Assembly (NCBI GenBank): GCA_036639135.1
Contig: JAVWJE010000001.1
Coordinates: forward strand, 5,267-69,266
Direction: 5' to 3'
DNA from: Carnobacterium_A sp036639135
GTDB taxonomy: Bacteria > Bacillota > Bacilli > Lactobacillales > Carnobacteriaceae
DNA length: 64,000 nt
Made by a program: the position numbers and the translations under genes
Notes under the pieces: model-generated
Database searches by the model: none
Seen by the model: the letters and a program-made list of their open reading frames with translations, nothing else
Told to the model about the DNA's origin: nothing
In this document: in pieces, positions 17,936 to 26,322 of the stretch
How the letters are laid out: each line of letters begins with the position of its first letter
Position numbering within the stretch: position 1 is the first letter of the stretch

Positions 17936-18514
17936 TTGAAAAAAGCAGCAAAGAATGATCTGCGCTTCATTATTTTATTTGGTTTGCTACTTGTTTTTGT
18001 TGGGGGTTGTTCATCTACAAAAGATACAAACAAAGAAGCAATAGAATCTGTTATAAAGACAGCTTTCACTCTTCCTGATGAAGAATTGATGGTTGAAGTA
18101 AATGACCCAGGAAATGCTACTTATATTGGGGAAATCTCATCTAGCGAAAGTTCAACTTTAAAAGGAAAACATAACGGAATCGAAAAATTGCTACAAGAAA
18201 GATATGGTGACAAGTTCACTAAATATGGCTATGAAAAATTTGTATCTGGTTCTGCTTCTGTTTATCCTATGTTAGCAGAACGATCAGGGTATTTAACAAC
18301 CGTTGAAAATGTCATTGTCGAACAAGATAAGGATGACCCTAACCGATACCATTTTGAAGCTGAAATTATTTATACGACTCACGATGGAGAAGAAAAAAAG
18401 ACAACTATGATAGGTAAAGCCGAATGCAAACAAGAAGAAGGAAAAATAGATTCCTTAGATATTAATGACGATGGTGGATTAGCGAAAGAAATGTCTGGTG
18501 AATCTGAACACTAA
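17936..18514 (+). CDS. Small lipoprotein of unknown function
   Basis: A 192-residue protein with a lipoprotein signal: basic N-terminus, hydrophobic core, and lipobox FVGGC with the lipidated cysteine at residue 25. The mature part is acidic and mixed alpha/beta. I recognise no enzymatic motif. It starts with TTG at 17936 after AGGAGG, directly behind uvsE. Membrane-anchored outside the cell is a safe call; function is unknown. Confidence 0.75.
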   Translation: MKKAAKNDLRFIILFGLLLVFVGGCSSTKDTNKEAIESVIKTAFTLPDEELMVEVNDPGNATYIGEISSSESSTLKGKHNGIEKLLQERYGDKFTKYGYEKFVSGSASVYPMLAERSGYLTTVENVIVEQDKDDPNRYHFEAEIIYTTHDGEEKKTTMIGKAECKQEEGKIDSLDINDDGGLAKEMSGESEH

Positions 18515-18536
18515 TCAACCTTTATTACACAATTAA

Positions 18537-18653
18537 CTTCTCGTAAACGATATCTTTCATGAGAAAGTCCGTGTAGAATCAGACAATAGTAAAGCTATTA
18601 CTCTTGAACGCGAATGGCAACTAAATGAATTAAAAACCATTATTAAAGAATAG
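18537..18653 (+). pseudogene. Possible gene relic (C-terminal fragment)
   Basis: After an upstream TAA, a 38-codon open stretch without a start codon or ribosome site runs to a TAG at 18651-18653. Its translation, containing EKVRVESDNSKAITLERE and ending NELKTIIKE, looks protein-like. It could be the decayed end of a lost gene. Weak evidence. Confidence 0.25.
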
Positions 18654-18666
18654 CATCTTTATAAAA

Positions 18667-18709
18667 AGAAACACCCTGATTTAAGTATAAAATCAGGGTG
18701 TTTCTTTTT
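18667..18709. terminator. Bidirectional terminator
   Basis: A 16-bp perfect stem, AGAAACACCCTGATTT (18667-18682) with its complement (18690-18705), is flanked by T-rich tracts on both sides. It serves the convergent lipoprotein and flavin reductase units. Confidence 0.92.
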
Positions 18710-18712
18710 AAA

Positions 18713-19330
18713 TTAAAATTGTCGTTTGAAAGGAATGGTTTGAATACTTGCATAATCCGTTCCACCCAATCGAGCGACTGGACGTAGAACATCAGATAAG
18801 ACGTAACCTTGTTTAGAATCATAAACTTTTTCATCTACAATGGAACCAATCACTCGAAGAATAACCAAATCTGCTTCTTCATGATTTTTCTCATAGTTTT
18901 TCAATGCAATCGATTCTTCCAAAACAACTTCAAATCGAATCAACGCTTCTTCTATACCAGGTGTTTTAATTTTCATACTTGAACTTAAATGTAGATTTGT
19001 TAATTCTAGCTCACTATTGTTTCTTTCCAACGGCTTAGAAGAAACATCCATTGCATCTATTAATGATTCATTCACTATATGAATAACCGCTTCTTTTTCT
19101 CTAGAAATATTTAAAAAAGTATCTTTTTGCTTGTCTCCATCTCTCTGAAAAGATACGGCTACTAATGTTGGAGATAGCACATTGAAGTAACTAAAAGGTG
19201 CTAAATTGATACTCGCATCCTCATTAAGACTAGTGATCCAAGCTATTGGCCGTGGAATAACACTGCCTTTAACCAGTTTCATTCTATTTTTTTCATCTAT
19301 TTTATCAAAATCTATTTTTAACTTTGTCAT
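18713..19330 (-). CDS. Flavin reductase family protein (FMN-binding split barrel)
   Basis: A 205-residue flavin reductase-like protein. The N-terminal VKGSVIPRPIAWITSLNED and NLAPFSYFNVLSPTLVAVSF motifs bind FMN in this family. It probably reduces a flavin or uses FMN to reduce small substrates. It is the last gene of a four-gene operon; its ATG at 19330 overlaps the stop of the esterase gene by four bases. With an extradiol-type dioxygenase and a MarR regulator it fits a quinone or aromatic electrophile defence role. Confidence 0.85.
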   Translation of the reverse strand: MTKLKIDFDKIDEKNRMKLVKGSVIPRPIAWITSLNEDASINLAPFSYFNVLSPTLVAVSFQRDGDKQKDTFLNISREKEAVIHIVNESLIDAMDVSSKPLERNNSELELTNLHLSSSMKIKTPGIEEALIRFEVVLEESIALKNYEKNHEEADLVILRVIGSIVDEKVYDSKQGYVLSDVLRPVARLGGTDYASIQTIPFKRQF

Positions 19331-19944
19331 TGAACGTCCTCCATTTTCATTGAAAGAAAGCTTTTAGCATCGTTTAATTCTTCCTGAGTGATTTGATGTC
19401 CTTGGTCACGTATAACAGTCTCTACTTTTATTGAAGCTGCTGCCATGCTCGTTTTAATCTGCATGAACTCGCTTTCAGTGACATAAGGATCCTTTTTTCC
19501 AGCGGTCATTAAAACTCTAAGATTTGCTTGCTTTTTAAATCCTTTATCGGGAGTGACTTGAGAAGGATGAAACAACAAAATAGTGTCTACTGGCAAATCA
19601 GTATATTCTTTTAAGAGATTTTTCGCAAGGTTCGCTCCATTAGAATAACCTATTATTGTTACCATCGCGTCCTCTAAGCTGTTTTTCTTAAGCGATTCAC
19701 GGATTGATTCGTAAAGATCTTGTGTTGCTTTAGCCAGACTTAAAAGATCAAAGCTTCCATCAGGATAACGTGCAAAGTATCGACTCATCCCATTTTCGTT
19801 TACTTCTCCTTGGAAACCAATTTTTGTAGACTCTGGATCAAGAAAATGAGCGAGTTCAAACAGACTTGTAGCTGTTCCTCCAGTTCCATGAAGAGTGATG
19901 ATTACATGTTTATCCATTCCTCTACTGATTGTCTCTTTCATCAT
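19327..19944 (-). CDS. Alpha/beta hydrolase, MhqD-like carboxylesterase
   Basis: A 205-residue serine hydrolase. An oxyanion-region HGTGGTATS lies near residue 19, the nucleophile elbow is GYSNGAN (about 102-108), the acid is in AGKKDPYV and the histidine in RDQGHQIT. The family is phospholipase/carboxylesterase (predicted esterase), which includes B. subtilis MhqD. It overlaps both neighbours by four bases. Substrate unknown. Confidence 0.83.
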   Translation of the reverse strand: MMKETISRGMDKHVIITLHGTGGTATSLFELAHFLDPESTKIGFQGEVNENGMSRYFARYPDGSFDLLSLAKATQDLYESIRESLKKNSLEDAMVTIIGYSNGANLAKNLLKEYTDLPVDTILLFHPSQVTPDKGFKKQANLRVLMTAGKKDPYVTESEFMQIKTSMAAASIKVETVIRDQGHQITQEELNDAKSFLSMKMEDVQ

Positions 19945-20369
19945 AAAGACTCCTCTGACTTTTTACCTATTTTTTTTAACAAGTATTGCAACTGTAATTC
20001 TTCATCTTTACTTAAGACATTAAAAATAGACCGCATATAAGAATAATGTTTTTCATAAATCTCTTCAAATACCTCTGTGCCCAGTTCTGTAAGAGCAATG
20101 ATTTGAATTCTTTTATCCTTTTCTTTCTTTTCTTTTGTAATGTAATTTTTCTTACTTAGTATTTCTAGCACGTAAGTCATGCTGCTGTTAGGAATAAGCA
20201 CAGTATCGATTAGCTCTTGCGTTGTAAGTAATCCTTTTACAAACAGAGCTTCCATAGCTGTAAATTCATTAACATTGATGTCTGTATTCGAAAGAGAATG
20301 TTTTACATTTTTTTCAACGCTATTGTAAGCTTTAAATAAAATAATTAAACTTTTAAGTTCATTCCTCAT
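19941..20369 (-). CDS. MarR-family regulator
   Basis: A 142-residue winged-helix protein with the MarR layout: helix 1-30, the FTAMEALFVKGLLTTQELIDTV helix-turn-helix region, then the wing KEKKEKDKRIQIIALTELG. One domain, no cofactor domain. It is encoded between the dioxygenase and esterase genes with four-base overlaps on both sides, so it most likely represses its own operon until an electrophile or quinone inactivates it, as with MhqR. No obvious redox cysteine is present in the protein, so effector sensing may be by ligand binding. Confidence 0.85.
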   Translation of the reverse strand: MRNELKSLIILFKAYNSVEKNVKHSLSNTDINVNEFTAMEALFVKGLLTTQELIDTVLIPNSSMTYVLEILSKKNYITKEKKEKDKRIQIIALTELGTEVFEEIYEKHYSYMRSIFNVLSKDEELQLQYLLKKIGKKSEESL

Positions 20370-21367
20370 TTTTCAAAGTACTCCTTTTCAAAGTGTTTCG
20401 TACTTCTTACCGTATCAAAATCTGGCAATTGTGATTCAACGTATTCACGTTTATTTCTTAAATGAGGTGGAAGTGTCAGTGTTTCTCCAAGTACTTCGTA
20501 AGTTTCTTCATCATCAATAAATCCTGGCCCTTCTGTCGACAACTCAAATAGGATGTTGGGGTACAAACGTATATAAACAGCTTTAAAATAATACCGATCA
20601 ATAAAACCTGAGTTTGGCAGACCTAATTTGTTAAAATGCCCTTTCCAAGCATCCAGATGTTCTTTGTTCTCAACTCTAAAAGCAACATGATGAACACCAC
20701 CATAACCTTGCCTTGCACTTTCTAACGTATCATCTTTTTCAACAATAACTGAAGCACCATTACCGCCTTCACCCATTTCATAAAGAGTAAAATTATCTTC
20801 ACTTCCCACTTTTCGCATCTTCATCACTTCAATAAGAGCATGCTCCATCATTTCTTCAAATTGAACTCTCAAAAAAATAGGTCCTAATCCCGTAATTGCG
20901 TACTCATCTGGAACTGGTCCTTTATGCCAAGGCTCTCCTGACTTTATCCCTTTATTTTTTTCATCAGAAAAAATCGCGTATTGTTGCTTATCAAAATCTT
21001 CAAAATAAAGAACTCGTTTTCCAAAATGTTCAATTATGGGATTTTTTTTGATTTTATAATGATTCAGTCTTTTTTCCCAATATCTAAGTGTTTCATCATT
21101 TGGCACTCTAAAACTTGTTCTGGAAATGTCATTTGTTCCTTTTTGATGAGGAGCAGTTCCATTAAAATCAAAAAAGGTCATATCGGTTCCAGCATTGCCA
21201 CGATCATCAGCGAAAAATAAATGATACGTTGAAAGATCGTCTTGGTTCACGTTCTTTTTTACTAAGCGCATACCTAAAATATGGGTATAAAAATCGTAAA
21301 TTTTCTCTGCACTACTTGTTATTGCTGTAACATGGTGTATTCCCTTCAATTGTTTTATTTCATTCAT
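20366..21367 (-). CDS. Ring-cleaving dioxygenase of the MhqO/MhqA type
   Basis: A 333-residue vicinal-oxygen-chelate protein with two glyoxalase-like modules. GIHHVTAITSS opens the first module and YGGVHHVAFRV the second, supplying histidine metal ligands; a glutamate ligand is expected in LFELSTEGPGF. Members cleave or bind hydroquinone-type compounds. It is the first gene of the operon, with GGAGG upstream of ATG 21367. The leader is long (about 170 bases) and carries a perfect inverted repeat. Confidence 0.86.
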   Translation of the reverse strand: MNEIKQLKGIHHVTAITSSAEKIYDFYTHILGMRLVKKNVNQDDLSTYHLFFADDRGNAGTDMTFFDFNGTAPHQKGTNDISRTSFRVPNDETLRYWEKRLNHYKIKKNPIIEHFGKRVLYFEDFDKQQYAIFSDEKNKGIKSGEPWHKGPVPDEYAITGLGPIFLRVQFEEMMEHALIEVMKMRKVGSEDNFTLYEMGEGGNGASVIVEKDDTLESARQGYGGVHHVAFRVENKEHLDAWKGHFNKLGLPNSGFIDRYYFKAVYIRLYPNILFELSTEGPGFIDDEETYEVLGETLTLPPHLRNKREYVESQLPDFDTVRSTKHFEKEYFEK

Positions 21368-21540
21368 TATGAAATAGCCTCCTATTTATTCATTTCTTAT
21401 TCGTTAATTTAATTTTTGAAGCTTTCTTCTTTTTAAAAATATGACTCCTTTTTTATATCTTATGCTAAGATTCTAGCTTTCCTGTATTTTTTCATTAATC
21501 AGATGATGTGTTTTTAATTATTATTTTACTGTATGACCAT

Positions 21541-21566
21541 ATTATTACTAATTCGTAATAATATCA
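21541..21566 (-). promoter_or_regulatory. Candidate MarR operator over a promoter
   Basis: A perfect 10-bp inverted repeat, ATATTATTAC and GTAATAATAT, around a 6-bp centre. On the minus strand it overlaps a possible -35 TTTGAT (21565-21570) and -10 TAATAT (21541-21546), spacer 18. Another possible promoter lies further downstream, so the start point is unsure. Confidence 0.5.
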
Positions 21567-21664
21567 AATTTTTTAAATTTCATAAAATCACCTTTAGAAT
21601 AAATAACACCTTTTTGTTTTGTAATAGTTTTGGAGATTTAGACGCTTTTGCTAAAATGCTTTGA

Positions 21665-21730
21665 GATAAAAAAATGACACTTAACCTCTCTTCCATCTTA
21701 TTTTTGGAAGAACGGTTTGAGTGTCATTTT
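21665..21730 (-). terminator. Terminator after the formamidase-like gene
   Basis: A long imperfect hairpin pairs AAAATGACACT with AGTGTCATTTT and CTTCCA with TGGAAG. The minus strand then reads TTTTTTTATC. Confidence 0.82.
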
Positions 21731-21767
21731 ATTTATTAGTGTAAATTAAGGACTGCAACCCTTTTAT

Positions 21768-22808
21768 TTAAATCGATTCTTCATTTACTTCTAAGTTCTT
21801 ATAGGCCTCTTTTAACATTCTACAATGAACACCTAAAATACCATTAGAAACTTGTGTAACATGGAAATCCCCTTTAACACTTAGAGTGGAATATGCTAAT
21901 TCTCTAGATATATTAAACCGATGCGTTAGAAAATCTACAGCTTCTAATGCAGCTTCTATGTTTGCTAAGTCCAAGGTATGACCAAAGCCGTGTGTTTCCC
22001 AATGCTCACCAGAGTCTAAAACAGGATTCTTAAATAACTTTTTATCTTTGTGGAGAATAATTTGAATACGGCCATTCAGACTACCTTCAATTGCTGTCCC
22101 ACTAAGTTCTCCGTCTCCTTGTGCAAAGTGACTATCACCAACATAAACACCCGCACCTTTTACTTGAACTTTATAATACATTGATGTTCCAGTAATAAAG
22201 TTTTTGTTATCAACATTTCCACCAAAATCAAATGGATGAAGAGAATGAACTTTACCCTTTTTAGCAGGTAATACTCCCGCAACGCCAAAGAACATATTTA
22301 ATGGAATTGTCAATTTTTCTGTAATTGGTGTTCTTTTAACAGATCCTGGAGGCGTCACAAGTCCTGGTGCATTTATTGGTCTTGGATAAGGATAAGAAAA
22401 AATCGGATACGTAATTCCTTGTTCTAAATCAACTTCGAAAATAAAGATAGATTCTTCACGATTAAAGCTATTTGATAAATTCCCCCAATTGGCTAGGACA
22501 TTTGACCCATAATTCATTCTTGGTTTGGTTTCAATAATCTTCATTTCAATAATATCATTAGGCTCAGCATCTTTGACATAAATAGGCCCAGTTATGATAT
22601 GATCTCCCATATCCCTAACGACAACATCATAAATTTCTTTAATTGCGTCATCAAACAATAAATCAGGCGCATCACCAGATTGATGATTCAATGCTTCAAT
22701 ATCGACAAAATCTCCTGATTCGATAGTTAAAACTGGTTTCCAAGAATTATCATAGTAACCCCATTTGACTGTATCAACTGTAGCTTTTAATTCATGTATC
22801 TTAGTCAT
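21768..22808 (-). CDS. Acetamidase/formamidase family protein
   Basis: A 346-residue FmdA/AmdA-type amidohydrolase. Recognisable stretches are NHQSGDAPDLLFDD, GDHIITGPIYVKDAEP, LHPFDFGGNVDNKN, GVYVGDSHFAQGDGELSGTA and HWETHGFG, which hold the family's conserved acidic and histidine metal-site residues. Members hydrolyse formamide or short amides to ammonia and an acid, giving nitrogen. It is monocistronic between two terminators. Its promoter is strong and preceded by tandem repeats, suggesting activator control; a cre-like palindrome lies in the leader. The actual amide is not known. Confidence 0.85.
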   Translation of the reverse strand: MTKIHELKATVDTVKWGYYDNSWKPVLTIESGDFVDIEALNHQSGDAPDLLFDDAIKEIYDVVVRDMGDHIITGPIYVKDAEPNDIIEMKIIETKPRMNYGSNVLANWGNLSNSFNREESIFIFEVDLEQGITYPIFSYPYPRPINAPGLVTPPGSVKRTPITEKLTIPLNMFFGVAGVLPAKKGKVHSLHPFDFGGNVDNKNFITGTSMYYKVQVKGAGVYVGDSHFAQGDGELSGTAIEGSLNGRIQIILHKDKKLFKNPVLDSGEHWETHGFGHTLDLANIEAALEAVDFLTHRFNISRELAYSTLSVKGDFHVTQVSNGILGVHCRMLKEAYKNLEVNEESI

Positions 22809-22903
22809 AATTGCCTCCTCTTCAAATTATTCATATAATTAGTCGATGCTTTTTACACTTCAAAAATATAACAACATCAAGAAATTCTGTATGTTCATTA
22901 AAA

Positions 22904-22917
22904 TGATAGCGCTATCT
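22904..22917. promoter_or_regulatory. cre-like palindrome in the formamidase leader
   Basis: TGATAGCGCTATCT contains the 12-bp palindrome GATAGCGCTATC and matches the catabolite-responsive consensus except for the final A. It lies downstream of the mapped promoter, a roadblock position. A different LacI-type repressor site is equally possible. Confidence 0.45.
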
Positions 22918-22984
22918 TTTTTAGGAATTCGTTAGCAACCTAGGAGTTTATTGACCTCCGTATAATATAAAATATGTTTGTGTA

Positions 22985-23012
22985 ATTTTATCAAATCTGT
23001 GAAAAATGTCAA
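22985..23012 (-). promoter_or_regulatory. Formamidase promoter
   Basis: Minus strand -35 TTGACA (23007-23012), 16-bp spacer, -10 TAAAAT (22985-22990). It would give a leader of about 170 bases before ATG 22808. Confidence 0.65.
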
Positions 23013-23016
23013 GAAT

Positions 23017-23058
23017 TTTTGATATATGCCCTTATATATTTTGATATTTGCCCTTATA
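23017..23058 (-). repeat. Two 20-bp direct repeats next to the -35 box
   Basis: TTTTGATATATGCCCTTATA (23017-23036) and TTTTGATATTTGCCCTTATA (23039-23058) differ at one base and are spaced 22 bp apart, about two helical turns. They begin four bases upstream of the -35 hexamer, the usual place for an activator. The rest of the 397-base gene-free stretch (22809-23205) holds the promoter, the cre-like site and the guaA terminator; I see no small gene in it. Confidence 0.6.
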
Positions 23059-23153
23059 AACTAAGAAGCGATTCCCCCTAAAAAAAAGCATCCCAAAATA
23101 CACCTAACTTTTAGTTTTCAGCTTTTATCAAATCATTTCAAGTCCAACACAAC

Positions 23154-23201
23154 AAAAAAAGCTGTTAGAACGTTGTATTAACAACGTCTAACAGCTTTTT
23201 T
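23154..23201. terminator. Terminator after guaA
   Basis: Complementary arms AAAAAAGCTGTTAGA and TCTAACAGCTTTTTT with an inner CGTTGT/ACAACG stem. T-runs on both strands. Confidence 0.9.
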
Positions 23202-23205
23202 GTTT

Positions 23206-24762
23206 CTATTCCCACTCGATAGTTGATGGTGGTTTACTCGTTATATCGTACACGATACGGTTAACGTGAGCAACTTCATTTACAATGCGAACAGATATTT
23301 TTTGCAAAACATCCCATGGAATACGAGCAAAATCACTTGTCATACCATCAATTGAAGTAACAGCACGAACACCAACAGTGTAATCATACGTACGTCCGTC
23401 ACCCATAACTCCAACGCTACGAATGCCAGGTAAGACAGTAAAGTATTGCCATACGTCACGGTCAAGTCCAGCTAATGCGATTTCTTCACGTAGAATAGCA
23501 TCACTTTCACGCACGATTTCTATTTTTTCTTCAGTCAGTTCGCCAAGTACACGAATGCCTAATCCAGGACCTGGGAAAGGTTGACGCCATACTAAACTTT
23601 CTGGCATACCTAATTCAATTCCTAATTCACGTACTTCATCTTTAAATAATGTATTTAAAGGTTCAATTAACTTAAACTGCATATCTTCAGGAAGGCCACC
23701 AACGTTATGGTGTGATTTGATTGTTTCTGCTGTATCTGTTCCACTTTCAATCACATCTGTATAAAGGGTTCCTTGTGCTAAGAATTCAATGCCTTTTAAT
23801 TTTGTTGCTTCATCATCAAAAACATAAATAAATTCATTTCCAATAATTTTGCGTTTTTGTTCAGGATCACTAACACCAGCTAATTTATCCATGAAGCGTT
23901 TTTTAGCATCTACTCTGATAATGTTCAAGCCAAATTTACCTTCTAGACTAGCCATAACTTGATCGCCTTCATTTTTACGCAATAAACCATGATCAACAAA
24001 AATACACGTTAGTTGATCTCCAATAGCTCTTTGCAATAAGACACCAACGACACTTGAATCTACTCCGCCAGATAAAGCTAATAAGACATTTTTAGTGCCA
24101 ACTGTTTCACGGATTTTTGCGATTTCAATATCAATAAAGTTACTGATGCTCCAAGTTCCTTTGCAGCCACAAACAGAAAAAGCAAAGTTTTTCAGCATCG
24201 CATTCCCTTGTTCAGTGTGGCGTACTTCTGGATGGAATTGAACTGCGTGGAAATTTCTTTTTGAATCAACCATTGATGCAATCGGACAGTGTGGACTCGT
24301 TGCTGCAACTTCAAAACCTATCGGAACTTGAGTAACTAAATCACCATGACTCATCCAAACAGTTTCTGCATTTGACAACCCTCCAAATAATGGTGCATTC
24401 ACATTATTTATTTCAATGTTTGCTTTCCCATATTCACGGTTTGAACTGCCTTCCACTTTTCCGCCTAGTGCAGTTGTCATTAATTGCATCCCATAACAAA
24501 TCCCTAAAATAGGAATGCCTAGTTCGAAAATAGCAGGATCAATTGAATAAGCTCCATCATCATAAACACTCATAGGGCCGCCTGAAAAAATAATACCTTT
24601 TGCATTCATACTGCCTAGCTCTTCTGCTGTTACTTTATGAGAAATTAATTCTGAAAATACACCAAATTCTCTAATACGTCGTGTAATTAATTGATTGTAT
24701 TGACTCCCAAAATCTAATACAACAATCTTTTCAACATTTGTTAAATCAGTCGTTATTGCCAC
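23206..24762 (-). CDS. guaA: GMP synthase (glutamine-hydrolysing)
   Basis: A 518-residue two-domain enzyme converting XMP to GMP. The class I glutamine amidotransferase domain (about 1-200) has the nucleophile in GICYGMQLM and the histidine in VQFHPEV. The ATP pyrophosphatase domain follows with the PP-loop LSGGVDSSV near 230. The C-terminal dimerisation domain ends in KPPSTIEWE, the universal GuaA terminus. The start is GTG at 24762 with a GGGGTG site upstream. No guanine riboswitch was recognised in the 131-base leader. Confidence 0.97.
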   Translation of the reverse strand: MAITTDLTNVEKIVVLDFGSQYNQLITRRIREFGVFSELISHKVTAEELGSMNAKGIIFSGGPMSVYDDGAYSIDPAIFELGIPILGICYGMQLMTTALGGKVEGSSNREYGKANIEINNVNAPLFGGLSNAETVWMSHGDLVTQVPIGFEVAATSPHCPIASMVDSKRNFHAVQFHPEVRHTEQGNAMLKNFAFSVCGCKGTWSISNFIDIEIAKIRETVGTKNVLLALSGGVDSSVVGVLLQRAIGDQLTCIFVDHGLLRKNEGDQVMASLEGKFGLNIIRVDAKKRFMDKLAGVSDPEQKRKIIGNEFIYVFDDEATKLKGIEFLAQGTLYTDVIESGTDTAETIKSHHNVGGLPEDMQFKLIEPLNTLFKDEVRELGIELGMPESLVWRQPFPGPGLGIRVLGELTEEKIEIVRESDAILREEIALAGLDRDVWQYFTVLPGIRSVGVMGDGRTYDYTVGVRAVTSIDGMTSDFARIPWDVLQKISVRIVNEVAHVNRIVYDITSKPPSTIEWE

Positions 24763-24893
24763 GCAGTTTCACCCCATCTAATTTTTTCTTTTTACAGTTT
24801 TTCATCTGTCTCACCTATAATTATCTGTTAGGTTTCATTGTATCGACTCTGAGTAGACAAATCAATATGTCGAAAACGCTTTTTTGATTTTTT

Positions 24894-25817
24894 TTAATAT
24901 TTTCGAAGCAATAAACGGTCAATATAATGGTTTCCACTTTTATGCAAAATTAAATCTGCCCGATTTCGAGTTGGCATGATAAATTCAGTTAAGTTTTTTA
25001 AGTTTACTTTTTCCCAAATTCCTCGAGCCATTACAAAGGCATCTCCTCGATTGCCCTGAGCATACGGATAATAGTAGTTGCTTGGATCTGTAAATGCCGT
25101 ATCTAATAATGTACTAAATCGTTCTAAGTACCATTTTTCAATTTGAATAGGTTCAGCATCTACATAGATTGAGAAATCAAAAAAGTCGCTGATATAAATT
25201 TGTTCGTTTGCTGGCAACTGAAGAATGTTGATGCCTTCTACTATTAGAATATCTGGTTGATTTAATATATGAAATTCATTTTCAACAATATCATAGATTT
25301 GGTGTGAGTAAACAGGAGAAACAACCTCTTCTTTTCCGTTTTTTACATCTCCTAAAAAAGCAATCAAGCGTGCCATGTCATAACTTTCCGGAAAGCCTTT
25401 ACGATCCAACAAATTTTCTTTACGTAATATCTTATTGGGATAAAGGAACCCATCCGTAGTAATCATATCAACTGTTTTATCCTTATAAACTCGCGAAAGA
25501 AGTGTTTGTAATAAACGCGCAACGGTACTCTTTCCGACAGCAACACTTCCTGCTATCCCAATGATATAAGGTTTTTGAACAATTTCTTTACCTAAGAAAG
25601 CATTCTTTTTTGCTTGTAAGTGCTCATATTGATGGATATAAACATCTAGTAATTGAATGATTGGTACGTATACTTCTTCCACATCCAGTAGGGAAATACG
25701 GTCATTTAAACCCGTTAATTCTTTTAATTCTTGATGGCTCAATGGAGCAGCAGTATTTTTATTTAATTCTTTCCATTCATCTCGTTCGATAATATGAAAT
25801 GTTGCTGATTCTTTCAT
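24894..25817 (-). CDS. coaA: Type I pantothenate kinase
   Basis: A 307-residue P-loop kinase catalysing the first step of coenzyme A synthesis. The Walker A is GIAGSVAVGKSTVAR; the substrate motif TTDGFLYPN and the later YYYPYAQGNRGDAF match CoaA. ATG 25817 has GGAGG 8 bases upstream and is preferred over the ATG five codons earlier. It is divergent from the mevalonate operon. Confidence 0.95.
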   Translation of the reverse strand: MKESATFHIIERDEWKELNKNTAAPLSHQELKELTGLNDRISLLDVEEVYVPIIQLLDVYIHQYEHLQAKKNAFLGKEIVQKPYIIGIAGSVAVGKSTVARLLQTLLSRVYKDKTVDMITTDGFLYPNKILRKENLLDRKGFPESYDMARLIAFLGDVKNGKEEVVSPVYSHQIYDIVENEFHILNQPDILIVEGINILQLPANEQIYISDFFDFSIYVDAEPIQIEKWYLERFSTLLDTAFTDPSNYYYPYAQGNRGDAFVMARGIWEKVNLKNLTEFIMPTRNRADLILHKSGNHYIDRLLLRKY

Positions 25818-26043
25818 ACAGCGGCCCTCCATGTTCTTTTAAACTTCTGTATGATTATAACAAATAAAGTGTCCGATTTGTAGCTCTTACATAAATGCGT
25901 TTAATTAACCTTGTTATCTTAAAAAAAACTTAACTAGTCAAATGCAACTAATTTAGTGTAGTATGAGATTATTAGGTATATACTATTTATTCTCTTTTTA
26001 TTGTTTCAATACCTTTTTTATTACTATTAATAGGAGGATTAGT

Positions 26044-26322
26044 ATGGAGGAAAGCAAAAAAAAATTAGTCGAAATTTGGGGAGATGTTGTAGCTATTCGG
26101 AGTTTAGTTTTAGCTATTTTATTTTCAAGTTTCTCAACAATGGGAGCCTTTTTCTTAGCACCTGTTGATGATAGGAGTAAGCAACTTTTCTTTGGATTAG
26201 CCGGTGCTTTAATCGGTTTTGTTCTTTCTAGTATTTTTATTAAACCAAAGCGCATTATTATAAAACCAAACGCAAATGACGAACAAAATAAAGAAAGCTC
26301 TAAACAAGAGGTGATTAAATAG
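26044..26322 (+). CDS. Small membrane protein heading the mevalonate operon
   Basis: A 92-residue protein with two predicted transmembrane helices (about 18-38 and 51-68), a charged N-terminus and a lysine/asparagine-rich tail. ATG 26044 follows AGGAGG by 6 bases. An in-frame ATG at 25963 would add 27 hydrophobic residues but lacks a ribosome site. Its stop overlaps the GTG start of the TctA-like permease, so it could be a small accessory subunit of it, analogous in place to TctB although too short to be one. I do not recognise the family. Confidence 0.65.
   Translation: MEESKKKLVEIWGDVVAIRSLVLAILFSSFSTMGAFFLAPVDDRSKQLFFGLAGALIGFVLSSIFIKPKRIIIKPNANDEQNKESSKQEVIK

Noticed and set aside
24763..24893. 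Guanine riboswitch before guaA
   Set aside because: The conserved loop sequences of the purine riboswitch are not seen in the 131-base leader.
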